Assembly: GCA_030824835.1 (NCBI GenBank)
Contig: JAPJRA010000115.1
Location: forward strand, 1-8,756
Source: Geminicoccaceae bacterium
GTDB lineage: Bacteria; Pseudomonadota; Alphaproteobacteria; Geminicoccales; Geminicoccaceae
DNA length: 8,756 nucleotides
Reading direction: 5' to 3'
Numbering within the stretch: the stretch's first letter is position 1; each line of letters begins with the position of its first letter. Shown piece after piece: positions 1 through 6,067 of the stretch. A program made the translations under genes and the position numbers. The notes beneath the pieces were generated by a model, which was not told the origin of the DNA, did no database searches, and worked only from the letters and a program-made list of their open reading frames with translations.

Positions 1-2322
1 CTCTTGATCATGACCGACGACGCCGGCTTCGGCGTGCCCAGCACCTTCGGCGGCGTGATCCCGACGCCGACCATGGACCGCATCGCCAAGGCAGGGCTGC
101 GCTACAACCGGGTGTTCTCGACCGCGCTGTGCTCGCCGACGCGGGCGGCGCTGATCACCGGCCGCAACCATCATTCGGTGGGCTTCGGCGTGATCGCCGA
201 GCAGGCCACGGGCTTTCCCGGATACGACAGCGTCATCGGCAAGGACACCGCCACCATCGGCCGCATCCTGCGCGACAACGGCTATGCCACGGCATGGTTC
301 GGCAAGGACCACAACACCCCGTCCTTCCAGGCGAGCCAGGTCGGGCCGTTCGACCAGTGGCCGACCGGCATGGGGTTCGACTATTTCTACGGGTTCGTCG
401 GCGGCGACGCCAACCAGTGGGGCCCGAACCTGTTCCGCAACACGACGCAGATCTATCCCTTCGAGGAGCACAAGGGCACCTTGAAGATGGATCGGAACGG
501 GGCGCCGATCTGGCCGGTCAGCGGCAAGGAGAGCAACTGGAATATGATCACCGCGATGGCCGACGACGCCATCGACTGGATGACCCGGATCAACCAGACC
601 GACCCGAGCCAGCCGATCTTCCTGCACTACGTGCCGGGGGCCAGCCACGCCCCGCACCACCCGACCAAGGAGTGGGTGGACAAGATCCACGCCCTGCATC
701 TGTTCGACGACGGCTACGAGAAGCTGCGCGAGCGCATCTTCGAGAACCAGCAGAAGTTGGGCGTGATCCCCAAAGGTTTGAAGCTGACGCCGTGGCCTGC
801 CGACATTCTGACCCCCTGGGACAAGCTCTCACCGGAGGCGAAGAAGCTCTATATCCGCCAGGTCGAGGTATTCGCCGCCTACGTCGCCTACAACGACTAT
901 GAGATGGGCCGTGTGATCCAGGCCTTCGAGGATCTGGGCAAGCTCGACAACACGATCGTCATCTATCAGAACGGCGACAACGGCACGAGTGCCGAGGGTG
1001 GGCCGGAAGGCACCTTCAACGAGGTCGCGTTCTTCAACGGCGTGCGCCCGTCGGTGGAGGACCAGACCAAGTTCTACGACGCCTGGGGCACCGAGCTCGC
1101 CTACAACCACATGTCGGCCGGCTGGTCGTGGGCCTTCGACACGCCGTTCGACTGGTTCAAGCAGAACGCCGACCGGCTCGGCGGCACCAACCAGAACATG
1201 GTGATCTCCTGGCCCGCGCGCATCAAGGACCAGGGCGGGCTGCGCCAGCAGTTCATGCACGTCATCGACTATGTGCCGACGATCCTCGAGCTCACCGGCA
1301 TCGCGGCCCCGGAGTATGTCGACGGGATCAAGCAGAGGCCGATCGAGGGCACGAGCTTCGCCTACACCCTCGACCCGGCCAATGCCACAGCGCCGTCCCG
1401 GCATACGCGCCAGTATTTCGAGATGATGGGCCAGTGGGCGATGTACGACGATGGCTGGATGCTCAGCACCAAGGTCAATCGCGTGCCTTGGGACGCCTAC
1501 AGCCCGGCCAACCCTGATCCGCTGAACAATCAGATTTTCCAGCTCTACAACCTCGACCAGAGCTGGAACCAAGCCGACGACATTGCCGCCGAGCACCCGG
1601 ACAGGGTCGCGGAATTGCGGGCGGAGTTCCTCGAGGAGGCCAAGAAGTACCAGGTCCTGCCGCTCGACGCCTCGGTCGGGGCGCGGGTTGCAGCACAGCG
1701 TCCGAGCTTGACCGCGGGCCGCAAAGAGATGGTCTACACCCGGCCGATGACCGGCCTGCCGCAAGGCGATGCCCCGTATTTGCTCAATACCTCCTACGCC
1801 ATCACCGCGGACATCACGGTTCCAGAGGGCGGCGCCGAGGGTATGATCGTGACCTCCGGCGGGCGCTTCGCGGGGTTCGGCTTCTACCTGCTCAAGGGCA
1901 AGCCGGTGTTCGTATGGAACCTGCTCGATCTCGAGCGGTCCAAATGGGAGGCTCCGGAGGCGCTGGCACCCGGCCGCCACGTCCTCGAGTTCGACTTCAC
2001 CTACGACGGGCTGGGCCTCGGCACGATGGCGTTCAACGACTTCTCCGGCATCGGCAGAAGCGGGACCGGCACGCTCAAGGTGGACGGCAAGGAGGTCACG
2101 ACCCGCAAGATGGAGCGCACGATTCCCATCATCCTGCAATGGGACGAGAGCTTCGACATCGGCTCCGACACGATCACGGGCGTAAACGACGCGGATTATC
2201 TGCCGCCGTTCCCGCTCACCGCCAAGTTCAACAAGCTGACGATCTCGATCAACCGTCCCCAACTCTCGCCGGCGGACGTGCGGAAGCTTGAAGAGGGGTT
2301 GACCAAAAGCAAGGACGGCTAG
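1..2322 (+). CDS. Arylsulfatase, long alphaproteobacterial type (5'-truncated)
   Basis: Hydrolyses sulfate esters (alkaline-phosphatase/sulfatase superfamily, COG3119-like); substrate unknown. The frame is open from base 1, and the first codons (L-L-I-M-T-D-D) are the first core strand, so the true start and any signal peptide lie upstream; the TTG at 4 is not the start. Visible active-site elements: metal-binding Asp pair at 16-21; the CSPTR formylglycine motif with its Cys codon at 130-132, followed by TGRNHH; GKDH with Lys 304-306 and His 310-312; GASHAPHH with His 646-648; and GDNG with Asp 976-978 and Asn 979-981. The catalytic domain runs to about 1560. A C-terminal beta-rich region of this long subfamily covers about 1740-2270, starting near TADITVPEGGAEG. 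The 773 visible residues are close to the usual size. Activity needs a formylglycine-generating enzyme, which is not in the window. The family is confident, the substrate is not. A DUF1254/DUF1214 gene follows after 159 bp. Confidence 0.95.
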   Translation, partial: LLIMTDDAGFGVPSTFGGVIPTPTMDRIAKAGLRYNRVFSTALCSPTRAALITGRNHHSVGFGVIAEQATGFPGYDSVIGKDTATIGRILRDNGYATAWFGKDHNTPSFQASQVGPFDQWPTGMGFDYFYGFVGGDANQWGPNLFRNTTQIYPFEEHKGTLKMDRNGAPIWPVSGKESNWNMITAMADDAIDWMTRINQTDPSQPIFLHYVPGASHAPHHPTKEWVDKIHALHLFDDGYEKLRERIFENQQKLGVIPKGLKLTPWPADILTPWDKLSPEAKKLYIRQVEVFAAYVAYNDYEMGRVIQAFEDLGKLDNTIVIYQNGDNGTSAEGGPEGTFNEVAFFNGVRPSVEDQTKFYDAWGTELAYNHMSAGWSWAFDTPFDWFKQNADRLGGTNQNMVISWPARIKDQGGLRQQFMHVIDYVPTILELTGIAAPEYVDGIKQRPIEGTSFAYTLDPANATAPSRHTRQYFEMMGQWAMYDDGWMLSTKVNRVPWDAYSPANPDPLNNQIFQLYNLDQSWNQADDIAAEHPDRVAELRAEFLEEAKKYQVLPLDASVGARVAAQRPSLTAGRKEMVYTRPMTGLPQGDAPYLLNTSYAITADITVPEGGAEGMIVTSGGRFAGFGFYLLKGKPVFVWNLLDLERSKWEAPEALAPGRHVLEFDFTYDGLGLGTMAFNDFSGIGRSGTGTLKVDGKEVTTRKMERTIPIILQWDESFDIGSDTITGVNDADYLPPFPLTAKFNKLTISINRPQLSPADVRKLEEGLTKSKDG

Positions 2323-2481
2323 TTAACGGGCGCCACATCGGGTAGGCGGAACTCCGAGAAGGCGTCGGGAAATTCAGGGCGGGATGCTTCGACGCGCTCT
2401 CTTCGTCGCCATGCCTCCAGCCCATGATGCGCCAGTTCGCGGCATTGTATTGAATGAGACCGTAGACGGAGTGGGAGAGCG
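2323..2481. other. Intergenic region with possible minus-strand coding remnant
   Basis: This 159-bp spacer between the sulfatase and the DUF1254 gene looks less GC-rich than its neighbours. I see no clear terminator or promoter. On the minus strand a reading frame runs through it and stops at TAG (2321-2319), ending in protein-like sequence (EFPDAFSEFRLPDVAPVN). Another minus frame is also open here (VYGLIQYNAANWRIMGW). Neither has a credible start, because upstream they run antisense through the DUF1254 signal peptide. They may be the 3' remnant of a lost gene or chance. Confidence 0.35.
2473..2477 (+). promoter_or_regulatory. Ribosome binding site for the DUF1254 gene
   Basis: GGGAG at 2473-2477 lies 4 nt before ATG 2482. 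It supports that start over the in-frame ATG at 2491, which would be 13 nt away. Confidence 0.6.
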
Positions 2482-3918
2482 ATGGATCCGATGCGAATCA
2501 GCCGCCGGGCTGCGGCCATAGGCGGATTGAGCTTGTTGGGCACGGCTGCGGCGGCGCGAGCAGCCGGGCCCGGCGAGGGCCTGCTCGGCGCGGTCGATGG
2601 CCTGGAGCCGTTCTGGACCGCCACCGACGCGTACATTTACGGCTACCCGCTGGTCACCATGGAGTTCACCCGCCGGGTGATGACCAACGTCGCAGAGCCG
2701 GCCGGCACCCGTGGTCCGATGGGCCAGTTCGTGCGGGCGCGCTCGTATCCCGACGCCTCGTTCCGAGACGTCACCGCACCCAACGCCGACACGCTCTACA
2801 CCACGGCCTGGGTCGACCTCGCCGCCGAGCCCTGGGTGCTGAGCATCCCCGACATGAAAGACCGCTACTTCCTGTTCCCGATGCTCGACGGCTGGACCAA
2901 CGTGTTCCAGGTCCCCGGCTCGCGGACCACCGGCACCGGCGCCCAGACCTACGCGATCACCGGCCCCGGCTGGTCAGGCAAGCTGCCGGACGGGGTGATG
3001 CAGTATGAGGCGCCAACAGATCTCGTCTGGATCCTGGGCCGGATCTACTGCACCGGCACACCCGAGGATTATGCAGCAGTCCATGCGCTGCAGGACCAGT
3101 GCCAGCTCGTCCCGCTCAGCGCCTGGGGCAAGGCCTACACGCCGTCGGCCGGCAGGGTCGACCCGACGATCGACATGAAGACGGCGGTCCGCGACCAGGT
3201 GAACGCGCTCGACGCCAAGGCCTACTTCACCCTCCTGGCCCAACTGATGAAGTCCAACCCGCCTTCTGCCAGCGACGCGCCGGCACTCGCGAACTTCGCC
3301 AAGATCGGGCTGGTACCGGGTCAGGACTTCGACGCCGGCAAGCTCGATGCCGACTTTGTCGGGCGGATCCCCAAGATGGCCTTTGACCGAATCATGCTGC
3401 AGTTCAAGGTCAACGACGCCGTCAAGCACATCAACGGCTGGAACTTCACCACCCAGACCGGCCTCTACGGCAGCGATTACTTGATGCGGGCGTTGGTCAC
3501 CGCGATCGGGCTCGGCGCCAACCGGCCGCAGGACGCCGTCTACCCGACCTCGCTCAAGGACGCGAAGGGCGGCAGCTACGACGGGGCGCACCGCTACGTC
3601 ATGCACTTCCCCAAGGGCCAGCTGCCGCCGGTCCAGGGCTTCTGGTCGCTGACCATGTACGACGAGAACTATTTCTTCGTCGCCAACCCCCTGAACCGCT
3701 ACTCGATCAGCGCCCGTCAGAAGCTCCAGGCCAATCCCGACGGCTCGGTCGACCTCCTGATCCAGCACGACTCGCCGGGTGCCGCCAAGGAATCGAACTG
3801 GCTGCCGGCGCCGGCCGGCAAGTTCGTGCTGATGCTGCGGATGTACTGGCCACACGAAAAAGATCCCTCGATCCTCGACGGGTCCTGGAAGATTCCGGCC
3901 GTGACCAAGGTCGGCTGA
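2482..3918 (+). CDS. Tat-exported DUF1254/DUF1214 domain protein
   Basis: A 478-aa protein with the two-domain layout of the DUF1254 (PF06863)/DUF1214 (PF06742) family, whose biochemical role is not settled. The N-terminus carries a twin-arginine signal: S7-R8-R9, then a hydrophobic stretch (GGLSLLGTAAAA) and a likely cleavage after A25-R26-A27, so the mature protein is probably periplasmic. The DUF1254 region covers roughly residues 50-190 and includes IYGYPLVTMEFTRR, APNADTLYTTAWVDL and YFLFPMLDGWTNVF. DUF1214 covers roughly residues 345-470, with GFWSLTMYDENYFFV from residue 386, then NPLNRYSI and a C-terminal LMLRMYWP. The start at 2482 is backed by GGGAG 4 nt upstream and by the complete signal peptide. 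Proteins of this family are, to my knowledge, often encoded near arylsulfatases and outer-membrane proteins, as here, but a shared pathway is inference. No truncation or frameshift is seen. Confidence 0.93.
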   Translation: MDPMRISRRAAAIGGLSLLGTAAAARAAGPGEGLLGAVDGLEPFWTATDAYIYGYPLVTMEFTRRVMTNVAEPAGTRGPMGQFVRARSYPDASFRDVTAPNADTLYTTAWVDLAAEPWVLSIPDMKDRYFLFPMLDGWTNVFQVPGSRTTGTGAQTYAITGPGWSGKLPDGVMQYEAPTDLVWILGRIYCTGTPEDYAAVHALQDQCQLVPLSAWGKAYTPSAGRVDPTIDMKTAVRDQVNALDAKAYFTLLAQLMKSNPPSASDAPALANFAKIGLVPGQDFDAGKLDADFVGRIPKMAFDRIMLQFKVNDAVKHINGWNFTTQTGLYGSDYLMRALVTAIGLGANRPQDAVYPTSLKDAKGGSYDGAHRYVMHFPKGQLPPVQGFWSLTMYDENYFFVANPLNRYSISARQKLQANPDGSVDLLIQHDSPGAAKESNWLPAPAGKFVLMLRMYWPHEKDPSILDGSWKIPAVTKVG

Positions 3919-3928
3919 ACCGCGACTC

Positions 3929-3941
3929 ATGCCACTGGCAT
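3929..3941. repeat. 13-bp palindrome ATGCCACTGGCAT
   Basis: Perfect inverted repeat with 6-bp arms and one central base, 11 nt after the DUF1254 stop. It could be a small operator, or chance. Its first three bases are the ATG of a 24-codon frame. Confidence 0.3.
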
Positions 3942-3946
3942 CAGAT

Positions 3947-3960
3947 CGCAAGAAATTGCG
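3947..3960 (+). other. Short hairpin with GAAA loop
   Basis: CGCAA (3947-3951) pairs with TTGCG (3956-3960) around a GAAA loop, 29 nt after the DUF1254 stop. No T-run follows, so it is not a canonical intrinsic terminator. It might stabilise the 3' end of the mRNA. Confidence 0.2.
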
Positions 3961-4159
3961 CTTGCCGTTCGCGTCGAGTCTGGCCGCGCTGGCTGTGGAG
4001 TAAACGATGATCTCGCGTCACGCCTGCCGTTCCAACCCGTTCCGGCAGCCTCGCCCTGAGTGCCCCTCACGGGTGCCTTTGACGCCGTGCTCGCTCGTTC
4101 CGCGGTCAGCCAAGCCGCCATCGACAACACGCCAGTCTTCGATCAGCGGGCGCAGCCAG

Positions 4160-4187
4160 AGGCGAGTGAGTGGCGCAGGCGAGTGAG
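4160..4187. repeat. Two direct copies of AGGCGAGTGAG
   Basis: The 11-mer occurs at 4160-4170 and 4177-4187, with a 17-bp start-to-start distance, about 100 bp before the outer-membrane protein start. Only two copies exist. A regulator-binding site is possible but unsupported. Confidence 0.3.
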
Positions 4188-4287
4188 CAAGATGGACAGG
4201 AGCGGTAGAGAGACACCGTCACGCCTCGGAAGATCACAACCTCCCGCCATCTTCGGCGCGACGTCAAAGCTGGACCTCGGGTCGGGG

Positions 4288-5148
4288 ATGCTAAGGCCGA
4301 GCGCAGCGGCGCTGGCGTTGCTCGTCCTTCTCGCCCAGGGCCATCAGGCGCGGGCGCAGCAGGCTTCGGCGCCGGGCCCTGGTGCGTCGGTGCCGGTCGA
4401 GACGCAGGCGGCGCCCTGGACGCTGAGCATCACGCCCTACGTCTGGGCGACGGCGCTGAAAGGCGATGTCGGGGTCGGCAAGACCAAGGCCAACGTGGAT
4501 GCCAGCTTCAGCGACATCCTGAAAAACCTCAACGGGGCCCTGATGCTCAGCCTGGAGCTGCGCAAGGGCCGCTTCGGGATCCTGTCGGACAGTGTCTTCG
4601 CCCAGCTCGAGGACGACGCCGCTTCGGAGCGCGGTCGGGTGAAGGTCGATGCCAAGGTGAACCAGTTCATCCAGAACCTCGCCGGGACCTTCCGGATCGG
4701 CACCTGGCAGCTCGCGGACTTCGGCGCGACCGGGCCGCTGTCGCTCACCGTCGATCCCTATGCCGGCGTCCGCTACACCTATCTGGACAGCGAGCTGGAC
4801 GGCAAGCTCGACCTGCCGGATCTCGGCGTCAGTGCCCGTCGCACGGCCGAGCAAAGCGAGGACTGGGTCGACCCGATCGTGGGCCTGCGCACGACGTGGA
4901 CGCTGGGCGAGCATTGGAGCCTGGTGGCCGCGGGCGACGTCGGCGGCATCAGCACCAGCGACCAGTACAGCGCCGAGGCCTTCGGCCTGATCGGTTTCCG
5001 GTTCGGGCTGTTCGGCGTGAACAACGCCAACCTGTTCGGCGGCTACCGGGTGCTTCATCAGAAATACGAGAACGGCAGCGGCCGCGACAAGTTCGACTGG
5101 GACATGACCATGCACGGACCCATCGCCGGCCTGAAGATCACCTTCTGA
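4288..5148 (+). CDS. Outer-membrane beta-barrel protein, unnamed family
   Basis: A 286-aa predicted outer-membrane protein. The chosen ATG gives a classical Sec signal peptide: a short n-region (MLRPS), a core of Ala/Leu (AAALALLVLLA), and AxA-type cleavage after Q20-A21-R22-A23. The mature part alternates polar and apolar residues with many aromatic-ended strands (WTLSITPYVW, GALMLSLELRKGRFGILSD, LTVDPYAGVRYTYL, AFGLIGFRFGLFG, NLFGGYRVLHQKY). It ends in Phe (GLKITF), the usual C-terminal signal for barrel insertion by BAM. The opening TPYVW...GD...G pattern recalls a widespread proteobacterial barrel family; I recognise no named gene. The frame extends upstream to GTG 4060, but those 76 codons are not protein-like and would bury the signal peptide. 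The ribosome site is weak (CGGG at 4278-4281). It lies 18 nt upstream of a lipoprotein gene, probably in the same operon. It could be a porin or a structural barrel; sulfate-ester uptake is speculation. Confidence 0.85.
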   Translation: MLRPSAAALALLVLLAQGHQARAQQASAPGPGASVPVETQAAPWTLSITPYVWATALKGDVGVGKTKANVDASFSDILKNLNGALMLSLELRKGRFGILSDSVFAQLEDDAASERGRVKVDAKVNQFIQNLAGTFRIGTWQLADFGATGPLSLTVDPYAGVRYTYLDSELDGKLDLPDLGVSARRTAEQSEDWVDPIVGLRTTWTLGEHWSLVAAGDVGGISTSDQYSAEAFGLIGFRFGLFGVNNANLFGGYRVLHQKYENGSGRDKFDWDMTMHGPIAGLKITF

Positions 5149-5166
5149 GCACGAAGAAACTCATCG

Positions 5167-5550
5167 ATGCGGCACGCATGGATTGTCGGGCCCTGCTTGG
5201 CCGTACTGGCGGGCTGCGCCCAATACAGGGCCGAGAACACGGCGCTCACGAGCAATCCCAGTATGCAGGCGCAGATCCAGAACTTCTACGATCAGAACGC
5301 GACCAAGGACGATTGGTACTGCAACGAGGTGCAGCTCGACACGATCGACAAGAGCAAGGTGGTGCGGCAGACGGCGAGCCAAGTCGTGGTTGCGGTCACC
5401 TACTACTTCAACTCGTTCGACGAGAGTGTGGGCGGTGGTGGTGGCCAGTGCCAGGGCTTCAACACCCGCTTCTTCACCTTCGACAAGGCGACGGGCGGTC
5501 AGCTCAGCCTCGTGTCGATGTCCGGGCCGCAGCGGGAAGTGAACGGCTGA
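5167..5550 (+). CDS. Small predicted lipoprotein of unknown function
   Basis: A 127-aa protein with a lipoprotein signal. A short N-terminus (MRHAW) precedes a hydrophobic stretch and the lipobox L14-A15-G16-C17, so Cys17 should be lipidated. Residue 18 is Ala and there is no Asp at +2, which favours outer-membrane sorting. The mature part is about 110 residues, with a QIQNFYDQNATKDDWYC segment, a strand-like VVVAVTYYFNSF, a run of five glycines (residues 89-93), then QCQGFNTRFFTFDK and a C-terminal SMSGPQR. Cys52 and Cys95 could form a disulfide in the periplasm. It resembles conserved alphaproteobacterial small hypothetical proteins ending in a MSGP(Q)R-like motif, but I cannot name the family. 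It starts 18 nt after the outer-membrane protein stop, so co-transcription is likely. The ribosome site is weak (GAAG at 5153-5156). Confidence 0.82.
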   Translation: MRHAWIVGPCLAVLAGCAQYRAENTALTSNPSMQAQIQNFYDQNATKDDWYCNEVQLDTIDKSKVVRQTASQVVVAVTYYFNSFDESVGGGGGQCQGFNTRFFTFDKATGGQLSLVSMSGPQREVNG

Positions 5551-5573
5551 CAGCGATATGCGCGTCGCTGGCG

Positions 5574-5685
5574 TCAGCTGTCGCTACGGCATTCATTGTT
5601 GCTGCCCCGGGAGGTGGCGCCGAAGCTGTAGTCCAGCTTGACCTCCGCCGGCGGTTCCACCTCAAGCTTCAGCGAGCGGGCGTAA
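5574..5685 (-). pseudogene. Possible 3' fragment of a minus-strand gene
   Basis: The minus-strand frame ending at a TGA (5576-5574) encodes YARSLKLEVEPPAEVK followed by LDYSFGATSRGSNNECRSDS. This is balanced, protein-like sequence, and by my reading about 28 of its last 33 codons end in G or C, like the real genes here. Beyond about 5685 the same frame drops to A/T-ending codons and low-complexity sequence, and no good start is present. I read it as the tail of a decayed or deleted gene convergent with the lipoprotein gene. The family is not recognised and chance is not excluded. Confidence 0.3.
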
Positions 5686-5725
5686 GATGGTCCTGGTCGC
5701 GTCAGGGAGCATGGCTGAGGCCGCA

Positions 5726-5938
5726 ATGACACCGCTGCCGATGCCCGACGATCAGCCATCGCCAGATGACATCCGAGCATGCCTCGGGAAGCTCCTCGCA
5801 GGTAAGGTGGGGCAGCTACTGGCCAGCCGTACGGAGCGGCTTAAGGCATTCCTGGCAGCAGGTGAAAGTGCCCGAATGGCGAGATCGCTCGGTCAGCACT
5901 CGGAATCCGATCCGCACGGTGGCGGGCCGCCCGGATGA
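5726..5938 (+). CDS. Small hypothetical ORF, doubtful
   Basis: A 70-aa frame starting at ATG 5726, with GAGG at 5717-5720 placed 5 nt upstream. Earlier in-frame ATGs exist at 5711 (AGGGAG only 1 nt away) and 5687. The middle looks helical and protein-like (PSPDDIRACLGKLLAGK, then RTERLKAFLAAGESARMARS). The last 20 residues are Gly/Pro/His-rich and look like out-of-frame sequence. About a third of the codons end in A or T, unlike the neighbours. It is weakly reminiscent of N-terminal DDIRAxL...RLxxFL segments of some alphaproteobacterial regulators, but with wrong spacing, so I do not assign a function. It may be a remnant with a frameshift rather than a working gene. Confidence 0.25.
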   Translation: MTPLPMPDDQPSPDDIRACLGKLLAGKVGQLLASRTERLKAFLAAGESARMARSLGQHSESDPHGGGPPG

Positions 5939-6055
5939 TGATTCTGGACCGGGCGGTGCGTGCCGCGCCGTCGGGATCGTTGCGGGACCTGTTGCTGGCC
6001 ATTGATGCGAGGTAAGCCATTGCCGACGGCGACGATGCTACCCAGAAGCGCCAAC

Positions 6056-6062
6056 GGCGAGG
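6056..6062 (+). promoter_or_regulatory. Ribosome binding site for the enolase-superfamily gene
   Basis: GGCGAGG at 6056-6062 lies 5 nt before ATG 6068. It supports this start over upstream in-frame starts, the longest of which begins at 5960. Confidence 0.65.
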
Positions 6063-6067
6063 CTCCA

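Larger units (their letters stand above)
3919..4287. other. 369-bp intergenic region upstream of the outer-membrane protein gene
   Basis: No convincing gene lies here. Visible items: a 13-bp palindrome (3929-3941); a short hairpin with a GAAA loop (3947-3960); a 24-codon frame that looks like a signal-peptide stub (3929-4003); a CTGCCG/CGGCAG inverted repeat (4024-4029 and 4043-4048, 13-nt loop); and a direct repeat of AGGCGAGTGAG (4160-4170 and 4177-4187). The frame of the downstream protein stays open back to GTG 4060, but that stretch has no resemblance to a secreted or conserved protein. The operon promoter probably lies in here; I could not place -35/-10 boxes with confidence. Confidence 0.5.
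5551..6067. other. 517-bp region without an intact confident gene; probable remnants
   Basis: This stretch separates the envelope genes from the catabolic pair. It contains a minus-strand protein-like tail (5574-5685), a weak small plus-strand ORF (5726-5938), and an overlapping plus-strand frame ending in a protein-like tail (to 6015). There is also a 6-bp hairpin, AAGCTG/CAGCTT (5623-5639), inside the minus-strand tail. Codon third positions in the small ORF are less GC-rich than in the flanking genes. I see no T-rich terminator and no clear promoter, although the promoter for the 6068 gene should be here. Confidence 0.5.

Noticed and set aside
829..2262. Long minus-strand open frame opposite the sulfatase
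   Set aside because: Arg/Val/Glu/Leu-rich antisense translation typical of high-GC genes. The plus strand encodes a complete recognisable sulfatase over the same bases.
3801..3821. GC-rich palindromic stretch TGCCGGCGCCGGCCGGCA
   Set aside because: It lies in coding sequence (PAPAGK) and is explained by Ala/Pro/Gly codons.
3947..3960. Intrinsic terminator after the DUF1254 gene
   Set aside because: The stem is only 5 bp and no T-tract follows.
4060..4287. N-terminal extension of the outer-membrane protein to GTG 4060
   Set aside because: The 76 extra codons have no conserved character and would place the clear signal peptide in the interior.
5960..6067. N-terminal extension of the enolase-superfamily protein
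   Set aside because: The extra residues (MPRRRDRCGTCCWPLMR...) do not fit the family. ATG 6068 has a good ribosome site and gives the usual length.
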